Assembly (NCBI GenBank): GCA_018260375.1
Contig: JAGLBF010000053.1
Span: 1-15,506 of the forward strand
Reading direction: 5' to 3'
DNA: 15,506 nt
DNA from: Deinococcus sp.
GTDB taxonomy: Bacteria > Deinococcota > Deinococci > Deinococcales > Deinococcaceae
Shown here: piece after piece, positions 1 to 6,551 of the stretch
Layout: each line of letters begins with the position of its first letter
How positions within the stretch are numbered: the first letter of the stretch is position 1
Program-made: the position numbers and the translations under genes
The notes under the pieces: generated by a model
The model's database searches: none
Told to the model about the DNA's origin: nothing
What the model saw: only the letters and a program-made list of their open reading frames with translations

Positions 1-18
1 TGGTGTCCTTGTAGGGTC

Positions 19-110
19 TGATACGGATTCAATGAGGTCGTTTCTGATTGAATGAGGGCAGATGCGATTGGGAAAAGATACGGGTTTTCTGATATGGAAG
101 TACGGTTGGT
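19..110 (+). repeat. Diverged copy of a dispersed intergenic repeat
   Basis: Three blocks occur in the same order and at similar spacing as on the minus strand of 12427-12565: TGATACGGATTC at 19-30 (identical), GATGCGATTGGGAAAAGATACGG-like at 61-83, and GATATGGA at 91-98 (GGTATGGA in the other copy). Block starts are 42 and 30 bp apart here, 48 and 31 bp in the other copy. Deinococcus genomes are known to carry many small repetitive extragenic elements, and this looks like a decayed member. The left boundary may lie outside the window. I see no gene in 1-173. Confidence 0.55.
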
Positions 111-111
111 G

Positions 112-139
112 CTTTCCTCACTGTACCTTCCTCACTGCT
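112..139. repeat. 14-bp tandem duplication
   Basis: Two adjacent 14-bp units, ctttcctcactgta (112-125) and ccttcctcactgct (126-139), differ at three positions. The unit resembles the 14-bp units at 3088-3156. Confidence 0.6.
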
Positions 140-160
140 GGATTTTGCTGCACGCCACCC

Positions 161-194
161 GCCCCTTTTTCTATCATGCCCCTTTTCCTATCAT
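161..194. repeat. 17-bp tandem duplication over a stop codon
   Basis: Units gcccctttttctatcat (161-177) and gccccttttcctatcat (178-194) differ at one position. The stop codon of the minus-strand membrane gene (TGA, 176-174) lies in the distal unit, so the duplication supplies the last codons of that protein. Confidence 0.75.
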
Positions 195-638
195 TGAGCT
201 TTCACCGTCTACCTTTCTGTTGGCCCACAGCGCCAGCCACCACCAGCTCACCACCCAACAAAGGCCAGCCAGCGGCAACAGCCACCACAGCGCTACTTCC
301 TGCCGCCACAACACGCTTGCCAGCAACAGCGGCACGCCCGTGGCCGAGGCCAGCAGCAGCGCGGCGCTCAGGCGGCTGTCGGGCTGTTGCCGCACTTGCC
401 TGCTTTGCTGCCAAGCCAGGCACAAGCTGAGCAGTGAACAGCCCAGCGCCACCAGCACCATCATGCGCCCCAGATCAGGTGGGTAGTAAAGCTGTGAGCC
501 CAGCGGCACACCCAACAGCAGGGCAGGCAACACCTGCGCGCTCAGTCCCAGGCCATAGAGCTGTTGCAAGCGGGCGCGTGACACGGGGACGACCTGAGCT
601 GCTGGGCTGAGCGTCTCAGCTGTGCTGTTTGGTCTCAT
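174..638 (-). CDS. Four-helix integral membrane protein, function unknown
   Basis: A 154-residue protein. Four hydrophobic stretches, at about residues 25-52, 57-79, 91-112 and 116-141, suggest four membrane helices with short loops. The last is rich in Trp (WWLLPLAGLCWVVSWWWLALW) and is followed by a short polar tail. I do not recognise the family; it resembles small unassigned inner-membrane proteins. The ygfZ stop codon runs directly into it as TAGTGATG. Either the GTG at 641 or the ATG at 638 could start translation; no Shine-Dalgarno is visible, so coupling to ygfZ is likely and I chose the ATG. The pair therefore probably forms an operon. The C-terminal residues are encoded in a 17-bp tandem duplication, so the end of the protein may have changed recently. 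Confidence 0.7.
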   Translation of the reverse strand: MRPNSTAETLSPAAQVVPVSRARLQQLYGLGLSAQVLPALLLGVPLGSQLYYPPDLGRMMVLVALGCSLLSLCLAWQQSRQVRQQPDSRLSAALLLASATGVPLLLASVLWRQEVALWWLLPLAGLCWVVSWWWLALWANRKVDGESSMIGKGA

Positions 639-640
639 CA

Positions 641-1501
641 CTAGAGCGGTTGGGCGCTGACGGTCATACCCGCCACCTGAAGATCCTGTCCGCTCGCCTC
701 CAGGTCGTTACGCAGGCGGGCCAGCGCTTGTAGGCCACTGCTCGCACCTGTGCGGCCCACGACTTTGTCACCTTGCTGCACGTCTGTATAGGGGGCCACC
801 TGCTCACCGACCAGCCGTGCCAGGCCGTAGCGGGTGTTGCCCCGCGCCTCCAAACGGGCCATAATTTCTTGGCCCACATAGCAGCCCTTGTGATAGCTGA
901 CCGTGCGCTTTTCTAGGCCCACTTCCTGCGGCAAAAAACCTTCCCAGCGGTCGGCGCCATCACTGATACCTGCGCTGATGCGGGCGGCTTCTAGGGCGCT
1001 AAAGGGCTGCTCAGTGTCCTCAGCCCAGTGGGCCAACACGGCGGCCTCTTGAGCTTGCAAATAGTGAACATCTAGCCCAGTGGTGTGGCTGCGCTGCACA
1101 CGGGCTACCAACACAGCAGCGCCGTCTAGCGGCAGTTCTTGCACGTCTGCGCCCTGAGTGTCCCAGCCTATCAGCCTGCCCGCTGCCTCGTCCCACAGGT
1201 GCAGGGTGGCCAGTTGGTCACTGGTGTCTTGCAGCTGGACATCATCAAAAATAATAAAGCGCTGCAGCCGCTCTTGTAACTGCGGCGCGGCGCTGTCCCT
1301 ATGCAGGTGCAGGTACAGGTCATGTTCGCGGCGGTAGATGCGGGCCACAACTTCTATCTGACCTTTGTGGTTTAAAAAGCAGCCCATAACCATGCCAGGC
1401 GTGGGCGCCGCCTTGAGGTTGGCTGTCATCTGGCCCTGCACAAAGTCCAAGCGGTCTGGGCCTGTGATACGCAGCGAGCGAGAAGGAAGGCGAGTAAACA
1501 T
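641..1501 (-). CDS. ygfZ: YgfZ/GcvT-family folate-binding protein (Fe-S cluster maintenance)
   Basis: YgfZ is a cytoplasmic relative of the glycine-cleavage T protein. It binds tetrahydrofolate and supports assembly or repair of iron-sulfur enzymes such as MiaB. The family signature K-G-C-Y-x-G-Q-E is present as KGCYVGQE at residues 205-212, with the conserved Cys at 207, followed by the usual RGNTRYGLARL segment. The N-terminal FTRLPSRSLRITGPDRLDFVQGQMTANL matches the start of the T-protein fold. The protein is 286 residues, close to the family norm. The frame stays open upstream to 1600, but that extension has no family character. The ATG at 1501 is preceded by TACCCT with exactly 6 nt between them and no Shine-Dalgarno, which fits a leaderless transcript. 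The membrane gene downstream overlaps its stop codon. Confidence 0.92.
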   Translation of the reverse strand: MFTRLPSRSLRITGPDRLDFVQGQMTANLKAAPTPGMVMGCFLNHKGQIEVVARIYRREHDLYLHLHRDSAAPQLQERLQRFIIFDDVQLQDTSDQLATLHLWDEAAGRLIGWDTQGADVQELPLDGAAVLVARVQRSHTTGLDVHYLQAQEAAVLAHWAEDTEQPFSALEAARISAGISDGADRWEGFLPQEVGLEKRTVSYHKGCYVGQEIMARLEARGNTRYGLARLVGEQVAPYTDVQQGDKVVGRTGASSGLQALARLRNDLEASGQDLQVAGMTVSAQPL

Positions 1502-1507
1502 ACCCAC

Positions 1508-1513
1508 AGGGTA
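1508..1513 (-). promoter_or_regulatory. Candidate -10 box for leaderless ygfZ
   Basis: TACCCT lies 6 nt before the ATG at 1501. No good -35 is visible. The case rests on the same spacing recurring before four other genes in this window. Confidence 0.4.
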
Positions 1514-1643
1514 GCAGGGGAGTGGGGTTAATGCAGTCCGTATCAGCACTTGAGCGCCGCCCCTCTGTGAACCTGCACCTAGGCAGCCATTACTGGACAA
1601 TCATCACTGGTATCCATTGGGTCGCCAGCGACGCAAACAGTGG

Positions 1644-1673
1644 CTCAGCGCCGTATAACTCAGCGGCGTATAA
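1644..1673. repeat. 15-bp tandem duplication over the bioY stop codon
   Basis: ctcagcgccgtataa (1644-1658) and ctcagcggcgtataa (1659-1673) differ at one base. The bioY TGA (1662-1660) sits at the junction, so the last codons of BioY and its stop come from one unit. Confidence 0.75.
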
Positions 1674-2244
1674 AGCGCCAAGCCAGGGGCAGCAGGGCCG
1701 CCGCTAGCAGCAGCTTAAGAAAGTCGCCTAGTAAAAAGGGCGTGAGGCCAGCGGTAAGAAGCGCCTGACCATGAAGCCCCGTAATGGCGCCCAGCACAGG
1801 AACACCGATAAGGTAAATCACCACGTTGCCAGCAAACATAGCGGCGGCTGTGCCCCAGGGTGTGCGGTCGGCACCAAAACGCTCTACCAGGTAGCCCACC
1901 AGCGCGGCGGCAAACACATAGCTCAGCAGATAGCCGATGCTGGGGCGCAGGCCACCCGCAGCCGCCATGATGCCAGACGCGCCACCAGCAAAGACAGGCA
2001 AGCCAACCGCGCCAGACGTGACATAGGTGAGCATGGCGGCCGCACCCTTACGTGAGCCGAGCGCTGCACCGACCAGCAGCACACCCAGGGTCTGTAAGGT
2101 CAGTGGCACAGGTTGCAGCGGAATGCTGATCTGCGCGCACAAGGCCACAACCAGCGCACCCCCCAGCACCAGCGCCAGCGAGCGGGCTAGCGAGTCATTG
2201 GGGGAAGTGGTTAGGGTGGGGTGCAGGCTAGGTTTCAGGGTCAT
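1660..2244 (-). CDS. bioY: BioY, substrate-binding (S) component of an ECF biotin transporter
   Basis: BioY is a six-helix membrane protein that captures biotin; with the EcfA/EcfT energising module it imports the vitamin. The 194-residue sequence shows the family hallmarks: AQISIPLQPVPLTLQTLGVLLVGAALGSRKG near the N-terminus, YVTSGAVGLPVFAGGASG, and GYLLSYVFAAALVGYLVER, followed by the GNVVIYLIGVPVL and FLLGDFLKLLLAAALLP segments. The start is the ATG at 2244, which has AAGGAG at 2251-2256 with 6 nt spacing; the frame continues a little upstream to a TTG but that has no support. No EcfA or EcfT gene is nearby, so it probably uses a shared module encoded elsewhere or works alone, as some BioY proteins do. 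A palindromic element upstream may be a biotin-responsive operator. Confidence 0.93.
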   Translation of the reverse strand: MTLKPSLHPTLTTSPNDSLARSLALVLGGALVVALCAQISIPLQPVPLTLQTLGVLLVGAALGSRKGAAAMLTYVTSGAVGLPVFAGGASGIMAAAGGLRPSIGYLLSYVFAAALVGYLVERFGADRTPWGTAAAMFAGNVVIYLIGVPVLGAITGLHGQALLTAGLTPFLLGDFLKLLLAAALLPLAWRFIRR

Positions 2245-2296
2245 GTGGCGCTCCTTATCATACAAAATGAACAGAGATAAACTCAGGATGTAGGGC

Positions 2297-2327
2297 TTGT
2301 CATGTTATCAAAGCGGCAACATAACAA
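2297..2327. promoter_or_regulatory. Inverted repeat upstream of bioY, possible operator
   Basis: TTGTCATGTT (2297-2306) and AACATAACAA (2318-2327) form 10-bp arms with one mismatch around an 11-bp spacer, 53 bp before the bioY start. BirA operators in other bacteria have TTGT...ACAA arms around a spacer, so a biotin-repressor site is plausible. The core differs from the E. coli site and the spacer is shorter, so the assignment is tentative. Confidence 0.4.
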
Positions 2328-2352
2328 TGGGGCTGTTTGTTTGCACGTTATC

Positions 2353-2397
2353 CTGTACTAACTTGCTCTGTGCTAACTTGCCCTGTACTCACGCCCC
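2353..2397. repeat. 15-bp tandem repeat, about three units
   Basis: ctgtactaacttgct (2353-2367), ctgtgctaacttgcc (2368-2382) and a decayed ctgtactcacgcccc (2383-2397), in the gap between bioY and the 169-residue gene. Confidence 0.65.
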
Positions 2398-2422
2398 ATA
2401 TGAATAGGTCTGGTGGGCAGCT

Positions 2423-2932
2423 TTAGCCACCGATGAGACTTACCTGTCCGCCTTTTTGGTATTGGCAGCCCAGGACGCCAGGCTGAGCAGGGTAACCAGC
2501 GCGCTGTACCTGCATGGGTGCCATCAGTGTCCAGCCCGGTGTGCGGGGTGACAGGGTGTTGCTGCCTGGTACAGACGCACTTTGAAAGCCGTCTGTGGCG
2601 CCAGCGACCAGATCACGGGCATTAAATTTGACGGAAAGGTTCATGTCCGGCTGTGTGGCCGCTTGCTTGGCAACTTCGGCATGAATCAGGTCTTTGCACT
2701 CTTCAATAAACTGATATTTGCTCATGCCATTGGTGGCTACGTCACTGTACAGCGGATTATGGCGTACCGCTAGCAACGTGATCAACAGCGTCAGCAGGCA
2801 AGCGGCCGCAAGTGCGAGCCAAATCCAGGGGCTTGTTCTGGTGATCTGCAGGGAGTTGGGGGCGTCAGGGTAACGTGCCGGGGCGGCGGCGGTCACTGGC
2901 GCAACGACGACTTCGGAAACGGGTTGGCTCAT
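2423..2932 (-). CDS. Single-pass membrane-anchored protein, function unknown
   Basis: A 169-residue protein with a Pro/Ala-rich N-terminal tail of about 33 residues, one strong transmembrane segment at 35-56 (WIWLALAAACLLTLLITLLAV), and a C-terminal domain of about 110 residues. By charge and position the C-terminal domain is probably outside the cytoplasm. That domain has two cysteines (79 and 156) that could pair. Its end is Gly-rich (GGQVSLIGG). I recognise no family. The start at ATG 2932 has TATACT 10 nt upstream (2943-2948) and no Shine-Dalgarno, so the leader would be only a few bases. It appears monocistronic between bioY and surE, separated from both by spacers with tandem repeats. 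Confidence 0.72.
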   Translation of the reverse strand: MSQPVSEVVVAPVTAAAPARYPDAPNSLQITRTSPWIWLALAAACLLTLLITLLAVRHNPLYSDVATNGMSKYQFIEECKDLIHAEVAKQAATQPDMNLSVKFNARDLVAGATDGFQSASVPGSNTLSPRTPGWTLMAPMQVQRAGYPAQPGVLGCQYQKGGQVSLIGG

Positions 2933-2942
2933 GATAGATTGT

Positions 2943-2948
2943 AGTATA
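2943..2948 (-). promoter_or_regulatory. Candidate -10 box, near-leaderless
   Basis: TATACT lies 10 nt before the ATG at 2932, placing transcription start within a few bases of the start codon. No clear -35 at the proper distance. Confidence 0.4.
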
Positions 2949-3065
2949 GCGCGTAGACCGCGTTGGTGGTGACAGCCGTAACGAACGGCGTGAAGTCATT
3001 ACCCAGCACGATAGACACAGCAAAAACCAGGGCGAAGCTGAGTAGATGATATGGACGGACGCCCT

Positions 3066-3089
3066 GGTACCGAAGGCGTACTCGGTACC
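3066..3089. repeat. Perfect 8-bp inverted repeat (stem-loop)
   Basis: GGTACCGA (3066-3073) and TCGGTACC (3082-3089) flank an 8-nt loop. It lies between the surE stop and the 169-residue gene. No T run follows on either strand, so a classical terminator is not supported. Confidence 0.5.
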
Positions 3090-3156
3090 TTCCTGCCTGT
3101 ACTTTCCTAACTCTGCCTTTCTAACTGCGCCTTCCTGCCTGTACTTCTTAACTGTG
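3088..3156. repeat. 14-bp tandem repeat, five units
   Basis: Units start at 3088, 3102, 3116, 3130 and 3144. The first and fourth are identical (ccttcctgcctgta); the others are variants such as ctttcctaactctg and cctttctaactgcg; the last is 13 bp. It fills most of the spacer downstream of surE. Confidence 0.7.
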
Positions 3157-3208
3157 CTGCAATGGAGCGCAGCCCGTATCAGTGGATGTGACCTTACTGA
3201 CCCCGCAT

Positions 3209-3988
3209 TTACAACAGCACTGAGCTTTCTACCTCTGGCAAATACCGGCTTACGGTGTCTAGCAGGTCATGTGCGGTGAGTTCCAGGCGCACGGGGGTTA
3301 CGCTGATCAGGCCGTCTTCTACGGCACCAAAATCGCTATCATGGGCATACTCGGCCTTGGGTTTGCCCGATACCCAGTGGTAATCGCGGCCTTCAGGGTC
3401 TTGGCGGGTGACCAGGGTGTCTTCGTAGCGGTGGTCAGACAGCCGCGTGACCCGTGCACCCACCACATGAGGCGGAATATTTACATTGAGCAAGGTGCGC
3501 GGCGGCAAGCCTTCTTCAAGCACCCGTGCCACCAGTTTGGCCGCGTAGGCCGCGCCCGCCGTGAAGTCGTATTCACCCTCGTTGCTCATCTGGCTAAAGG
3601 CGATGGCAGGCAGGCCCAGTGACACGCCTTCTATTGCAGCGGCGACCGTACCCGAGTGGGTCAGGTCGTCACCCATATTGGCCCCCAGGTTGATGCCACT
3701 AACCACCATATCAGGCCTGTTGAGCAGGTTAACACCCATCACCACGCAGTCGGCAGGTGTGCCGTCTACACGGTAGGCGGGAATATCGCCAAAGCCTGCT
3801 GCCGCCGTATGCTTAAACCGCAGCGGGCGGCGGAAGGTGATGCCGTGGCCCACGCCGCTTTGCTCTACGTCAGGGGCCACCACCAGCACGTCTGCAACCT
3901 GTGCCACGGCAAGGCCCAGCGCCTTGATACCTGGTGAAAAAATGCCGTCGTCATTAACGACCAGTACTGTCTTACGCCGCTTGATCAT
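3209..3988 (-). CDS. surE: 5'/3'-nucleotidase SurE
   Basis: SurE is a cytoplasmic metal-dependent phosphatase that removes phosphate from nucleoside monophosphates and is linked to stationary-phase survival. The 259-residue product has the N-terminal VNDDG motif (residues 11-15; Asp13 and Asp14), Ser44 in EQSGVGHGIT and Asn100 in SGINLGANMG. These match the metal-binding Asp-Asp-Ser-Asn set of the family. VDGTPADCV and SGTVAAAIEG are also typical, as is the length. The start at ATG 3988 has no Shine-Dalgarno; TAGGCT lies 7 nt upstream (3996-4001), which suggests a leaderless or near-leaderless transcript. surE is often beside pcm or rpoS in proteobacteria; neither is here, and it seems monocistronic. 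Confidence 0.95.
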   Translation of the reverse strand: MIKRRKTVLVVNDDGIFSPGIKALGLAVAQVADVLVVAPDVEQSGVGHGITFRRPLRFKHTAAAGFGDIPAYRVDGTPADCVVMGVNLLNRPDMVVSGINLGANMGDDLTHSGTVAAAIEGVSLGLPAIAFSQMSNEGEYDFTAGAAYAAKLVARVLEEGLPPRTLLNVNIPPHVVGARVTRLSDHRYEDTLVTRQDPEGRDYHWVSGKPKAEYAHDSDFGAVEDGLISVTPVRLELTAHDLLDTVSRYLPEVESSVLL

Positions 3989-4071
3989 AAGAGCTAGCCT
4001 AGCGCGACTTTGTCAGGAAGAAAATTTTAGGCGAAAGTGAGTGCCAGATCACACGGCTTGTGTCTTGAACT

Positions 4072-4099
4072 GTATTGCCCACATGGTATTGCCCACACG
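4072..4099. repeat. 14-bp tandem duplication
   Basis: gtattgcccacatg (4072-4085) followed directly by gtattgcccacacg (4086-4099), one difference. Confidence 0.7.
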
Positions 4100-4256
4100 G
4101 TGAAATCCGAACAGCGGGCGTAGGGAAAAATAGCTGCTGGCGGATGATGGCTGGCCTGGCTAGCATAGCTTGTTTTGCTTACAACGGCACTGAGCTAGGC
4201 AAGCCTGCACACAGAGGGAAAAAGCAGGACAGGCGTAGCTGCTTTATCCGGACATT

Positions 4257-4376
4257 CAAGCTCAAACGCACAGCAAAGCTAGATACACAGCAAAGCTAAA
4301 CGCACAACAAAGCTAAACGCACAGCAAGGCCAGACTCACAGCAAAGCCAAACTCACGGTAAAGCCAAAGTCATGGT
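4257..4376. repeat. 17-bp minisatellite, seven units
   Basis: Six units of exactly 17 bp begin at 4275, 4292, 4309, 4326, 4343 and 4360, preceded by a divergent 18-bp unit at 4257. The consensus is close to aaagctaaacgcacagc. Units drift from left to right (aaagct to aaagcc; cacagc to cacggt, catggt). Because neighbouring units are most alike, stepwise duplication is likely. It ends about 60 bp before the DinB-like start codon. Confidence 0.8.
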
Positions 4377-4424
4377 AAAGATTGTCAAAACGTCCTGTTG
4401 TCTTACCATTTCACACCCACTGCC

Positions 4425-4430
4425 TATACT
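4425..4430 (+). promoter_or_regulatory. -10 box for leaderless DinB-like gene
   Basis: TATACT lies exactly 6 nt before the ATG at 4437, with no Shine-Dalgarno between. This is the spacing known for leaderless mRNAs in Deinococcus and decides the start over the in-frame ATG at 4398. Confidence 0.5.
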
Positions 4431-4436
4431 GCGGCG

Positions 4437-4883
4437 ATGAACAACGAACATTATGTCCGCAGCTTTTTGGCCCACCGCCGCGCGTTGCAGCAGTTTTATG
4501 CTGAGCTGCCCGCTGACCAGGCACACTTTAAAGCCTGGGAAGGTGGCATGGATTTCTTAGCGCAGGCCAACCACCTAGCGAGCAGCGCCCAGCGCTTGGT
4601 CGGTATGCTGCAAAACCGCGAAGTGACCCCCGGCGAGGCCGCCACCGACCTAGCCGGTGTGCGCCAGCGCCTAGAAAGCACCAATGCCGAAGTGGTCACC
4701 GCCATCAGCAGCTTGCAAGAGGCCGACTTGGCGAAGGTAGTGCCTGCTTTTGGCAGTATGCAAATGCCCATTGCGGCTCTGGTGGACATGCTGATTGGTC
4801 ACGAGGCCCACCATAAAGGCCAAGTGTGGCTGATGGCCCGCATGATAGGCATCGCCCCGCCCCGCTACGTTCAGTTGGGTTAA
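4437..4883 (+). CDS. DinB/YfiT-family metal-binding four-helix protein
   Basis: A 148-residue protein of the DinB superfamily: cytoplasmic four-helix bundles that hold a divalent metal with three histidines. The triad is visible as His46 (QANHLASS) and His122/His126 in GHEAHHKGQ, the usual C-terminal H-x3-H-x-GQ motif. Family members include thiol transferases (bacillithiol or mycothiol S-transferases) and damage-induced proteins. Deinococci carry many copies, and no specific substrate can be given here. The frame continues upstream to an ATG at 4398, but the start at 4437 aligns with the family N-terminus and has TATACT 6 nt before it. It converges on the G3E GTPase gene, leaving 33 bp between the stop codons. 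Confidence 0.85.
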   Translation: MNNEHYVRSFLAHRRALQQFYAELPADQAHFKAWEGGMDFLAQANHLASSAQRLVGMLQNREVTPGEAATDLAGVRQRLESTNAEVVTAISSLQEADLAKVVPAFGSMQMPIAALVDMLIGHEAHHKGQVWLMARMIGIAPPRYVQLG

Positions 4884-4916
4884 AGGGAGAGTAGACGGTT
4901 GAGGAGTGACATACGC

Positions 4917-5894
4917 TCATTCCTCTGCCGCAATTTGGCAGGCCCGCAGCGCCGCTGTGTAATCTTCTCTATCTAGCCCCAGGCCGATAAACACCAGTTG
5001 GCTGTGTGTGCTGCTGTCATCACCCAGCCGCTCGGCGCTGATCACGTCACGCACCGCCTGAAAGAGAATGCGCCCAGGTTGCCCTGCAAAGGCCAGATAG
5101 CCCTTGACACGCAGCACTTCAGCGGGGCGTGAAAGCACATATTCGCGCAAAAACAGTTGCCAGCGGTACGGGTCAAGAGGCTGCTCGGCCTGCACCACAA
5201 AGGACTTGAGCCCTGGCGTGTGCGCTATGGCGGGGGCCTCAGCCAGTTGATGCTGCGCCCGCAAATCAAAGTCGCGCCGTGCCAGCAGCGTTTCAGCGTC
5301 AAGCTGTGCGTGGTCAGTTCGCAGCACTGCCGCCAGCGGGTTGATAGCGTGTACCGTGTCGGTAGCGGCACTGAGTAACTCCTCGCTCACCTCACTGGCT
5401 TTGTTAAGCACTACTGCGCCCGCATAGGCCAGTTGCCGCGCGCCTTCCCGGTTTTCTTGCAGGGTACGGCGCAGGTGCTGCGCGTCCGCCACCGCCACCA
5501 GCCCCGTAATCTCAAACACCGCTCGTATCTGCGGCTCAAGCAGCGTGCCCAGCACGGGTACGGGGTCAGCCACACCCGACAGCTCGATCAGCACATGCTG
5601 CGGCGGCTCTGGGCGCATGGCCAGCATCACCAGGGCGCGCAGCAGGTCATCACGGCCTGAGCAGCATAAGCAGCCCGCTGTCAGCTCGGCAATGTCCAGC
5701 CCATCACTGTCCTCACGCACCGCTTCAATAACGCCGCCGTCTACGCCCAGCGTTCCAAATTCGTTGACAATCACTCCAAAGTGCCTAGGCGACTGGCGTA
5801 TCAGATGGTTCACCAGCGTCGTTTTGCCCGCTCCCAAAAAGCCGCCGATAACAGTCACGGGAATACGGGCAGACGCAACAGGTTCAGCAGTCAT
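4917..5894 (-). CDS. G3E-family GTPase (COG0523, CobW/YjiA-like metallochaperone)
   Basis: G3E GTPases of the COG0523 group load or traffic metals, commonly zinc or cobalt, in the cytoplasm. This 325-residue protein shows the P-loop GGFLGAGKTT (17-26), VNEFGTLGVDG (43-53), the metal-binding GCLCCSG with C-x-C-C at 75-78, ELSGVADP (104-111), and a C-terminal CobW_C-type domain beginning near residue 205. The guanine-specificity motif reads NKAS (164-167) rather than the usual NKxD, an unusual change that could weaken guanine selectivity. The start at ATG 5894 is the family N-terminus; the frame stays open to 5993 without family support. TACACT lies 8 nt upstream, and the AAGGAG further upstream has no start codon at a useful distance. 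No zinc-uptake genes are adjacent, so the metal is unknown. Confidence 0.9.
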   Translation of the reverse strand: MTAEPVASARIPVTVIGGFLGAGKTTLVNHLIRQSPRHFGVIVNEFGTLGVDGGVIEAVREDSDGLDIAELTAGCLCCSGRDDLLRALVMLAMRPEPPQHVLIELSGVADPVPVLGTLLEPQIRAVFEITGLVAVADAQHLRRTLQENREGARQLAYAGAVVLNKASEVSEELLSAATDTVHAINPLAAVLRTDHAQLDAETLLARRDFDLRAQHQLAEAPAIAHTPGLKSFVVQAEQPLDPYRWQLFLREYVLSRPAEVLRVKGYLAFAGQPGRILFQAVRDVISAERLGDDSSTHSQLVFIGLGLDREDYTAALRACQIAAEE

Positions 5895-6039
5895 AGGGAG
5901 GTAGTGTACCTTATACTCCTTCCGCTCAATTGCAGCGCAGTCAGGAAAGCCCCGACCGCGCTTGCATACCAGGGAACCCGTACCTTTTGGCACTCGCGTC
6001 CGCTCTCATTCAATAGCATGGTCACCTTGCTCAAGAACC

Positions 6040-6079
6040 AAAAAGCCCCCACTACCATAACAGTCAGTGGGAGCTTTTT
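6040..6079. terminator. Bidirectional intrinsic terminator after rplI
   Basis: AAAAAGCCCCCACT (6040-6053) pairs with AGTGGGAGCTTTTT (6066-6079) with one mismatch and a 12-nt loop. A/T runs on both sides give a U tract on either strand. It lies 16 bp past the rplI stop and ends the rpsF operon. Confidence 0.9.
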
Positions 6080-6094
6080 ATAAGTGACTTGGTC

Positions 6095-6535
6095 TTATTT
6101 CTCGGCGTGAACAACAAGCTTCATGGGAATGTTGACTTCGGGGTGGGCGCGGTAGTTGATGTCGTACTCGCCAATTTCTTTGACGGTCTTGGGCATATCC
6201 AGCTTGCGGCGGTCAATGTCAAAGCCCAGTTTGTCGAGTGCGCCAGCGACATCAGCGTGGGTAACTGCGCCGTAAATCTTGCCTTCGCCGGCGCGGACGC
6301 TCATCTCTACAGCGACACCGCTCAGTCGGTCAGCCAGCTCTTCAGCAGCCTTCTTTTCCTGAGCAAGTACCTTCTGGCGCGACTTGATGCGGGCTTCAAG
6401 ACCCTTGAGGTTGTTTTGGGTGGCGGGCAAAGCAAAGCCCTGAGGGAACAGGTAGTTGCGGGCGTAACCATCTTTTACGCTGACAACATCACCGATTTTT
6501 CCCAGGCGGCCTGGTTCGAGCAAAATAATCTGCAT
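6095..6535 (-). CDS. rplI: 50S ribosomal protein L9
   Basis: L9 binds 23S rRNA at the base of the L1 stalk and helps maintain reading frame. The 146-residue product has the canonical N-terminal domain, MQIILLEPGRLGKIGDVVSVKDGYARNYLFPQGFA, including the G-x2-Y-x2-N-Y/F-L-x-P signature. A long charged linking helix follows (about residues 45-72, LKGLEARIKSRQKVLAQEKKAAEELADRL), then the C-terminal domain (GEGKIYGAVTHADVAGAL). It is the last gene of the rpsF-ssb-rpsR-rplI operon, 16 bp after rpsR, with a purine-rich AAGGAATAAGG upstream of the ATG. Confidence 0.98.
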   Translation of the reverse strand: MQIILLEPGRLGKIGDVVSVKDGYARNYLFPQGFALPATQNNLKGLEARIKSRQKVLAQEKKAAEELADRLSGVAVEMSVRAGEGKIYGAVTHADVAGALDKLGFDIDRRKLDMPKTVKEIGEYDINYRAHPEVNIPMKLVVHAEK

Positions 6536-6551
6536 GGCTATACCTTATTCC

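Larger units (their letters stand above)
3989..4436. other. Gene-free spacer with two tandem repeats
   Basis: This 448-bp region separates divergently transcribed surE and the DinB-like gene. It holds a candidate -10 for each gene, a 14-bp duplication at 4072-4099 and a 17-bp minisatellite at 4257-4376. An open frame at 4075-4299 has no family character and ends inside the minisatellite; I do not call it a gene. Confidence 0.6.

Noticed and set aside
1502..1600. Longer YgfZ with an extra 33 N-terminal residues
   Set aside because: The extension has no family similarity, and the family start motif plus the -10 box at fixed spacing support the ATG at 1501.
3066..3089. Intrinsic terminator for surE
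   Set aside because: The stem is perfect, but no T run follows on the minus strand and it lies 120 bp past the stop.
4257..4376. Possible CRISPR array
   Set aside because: The 17-bp units are contiguous, with no spacers, and too short for CRISPR repeats. No other regularly spaced repeat was found near cas6 either.
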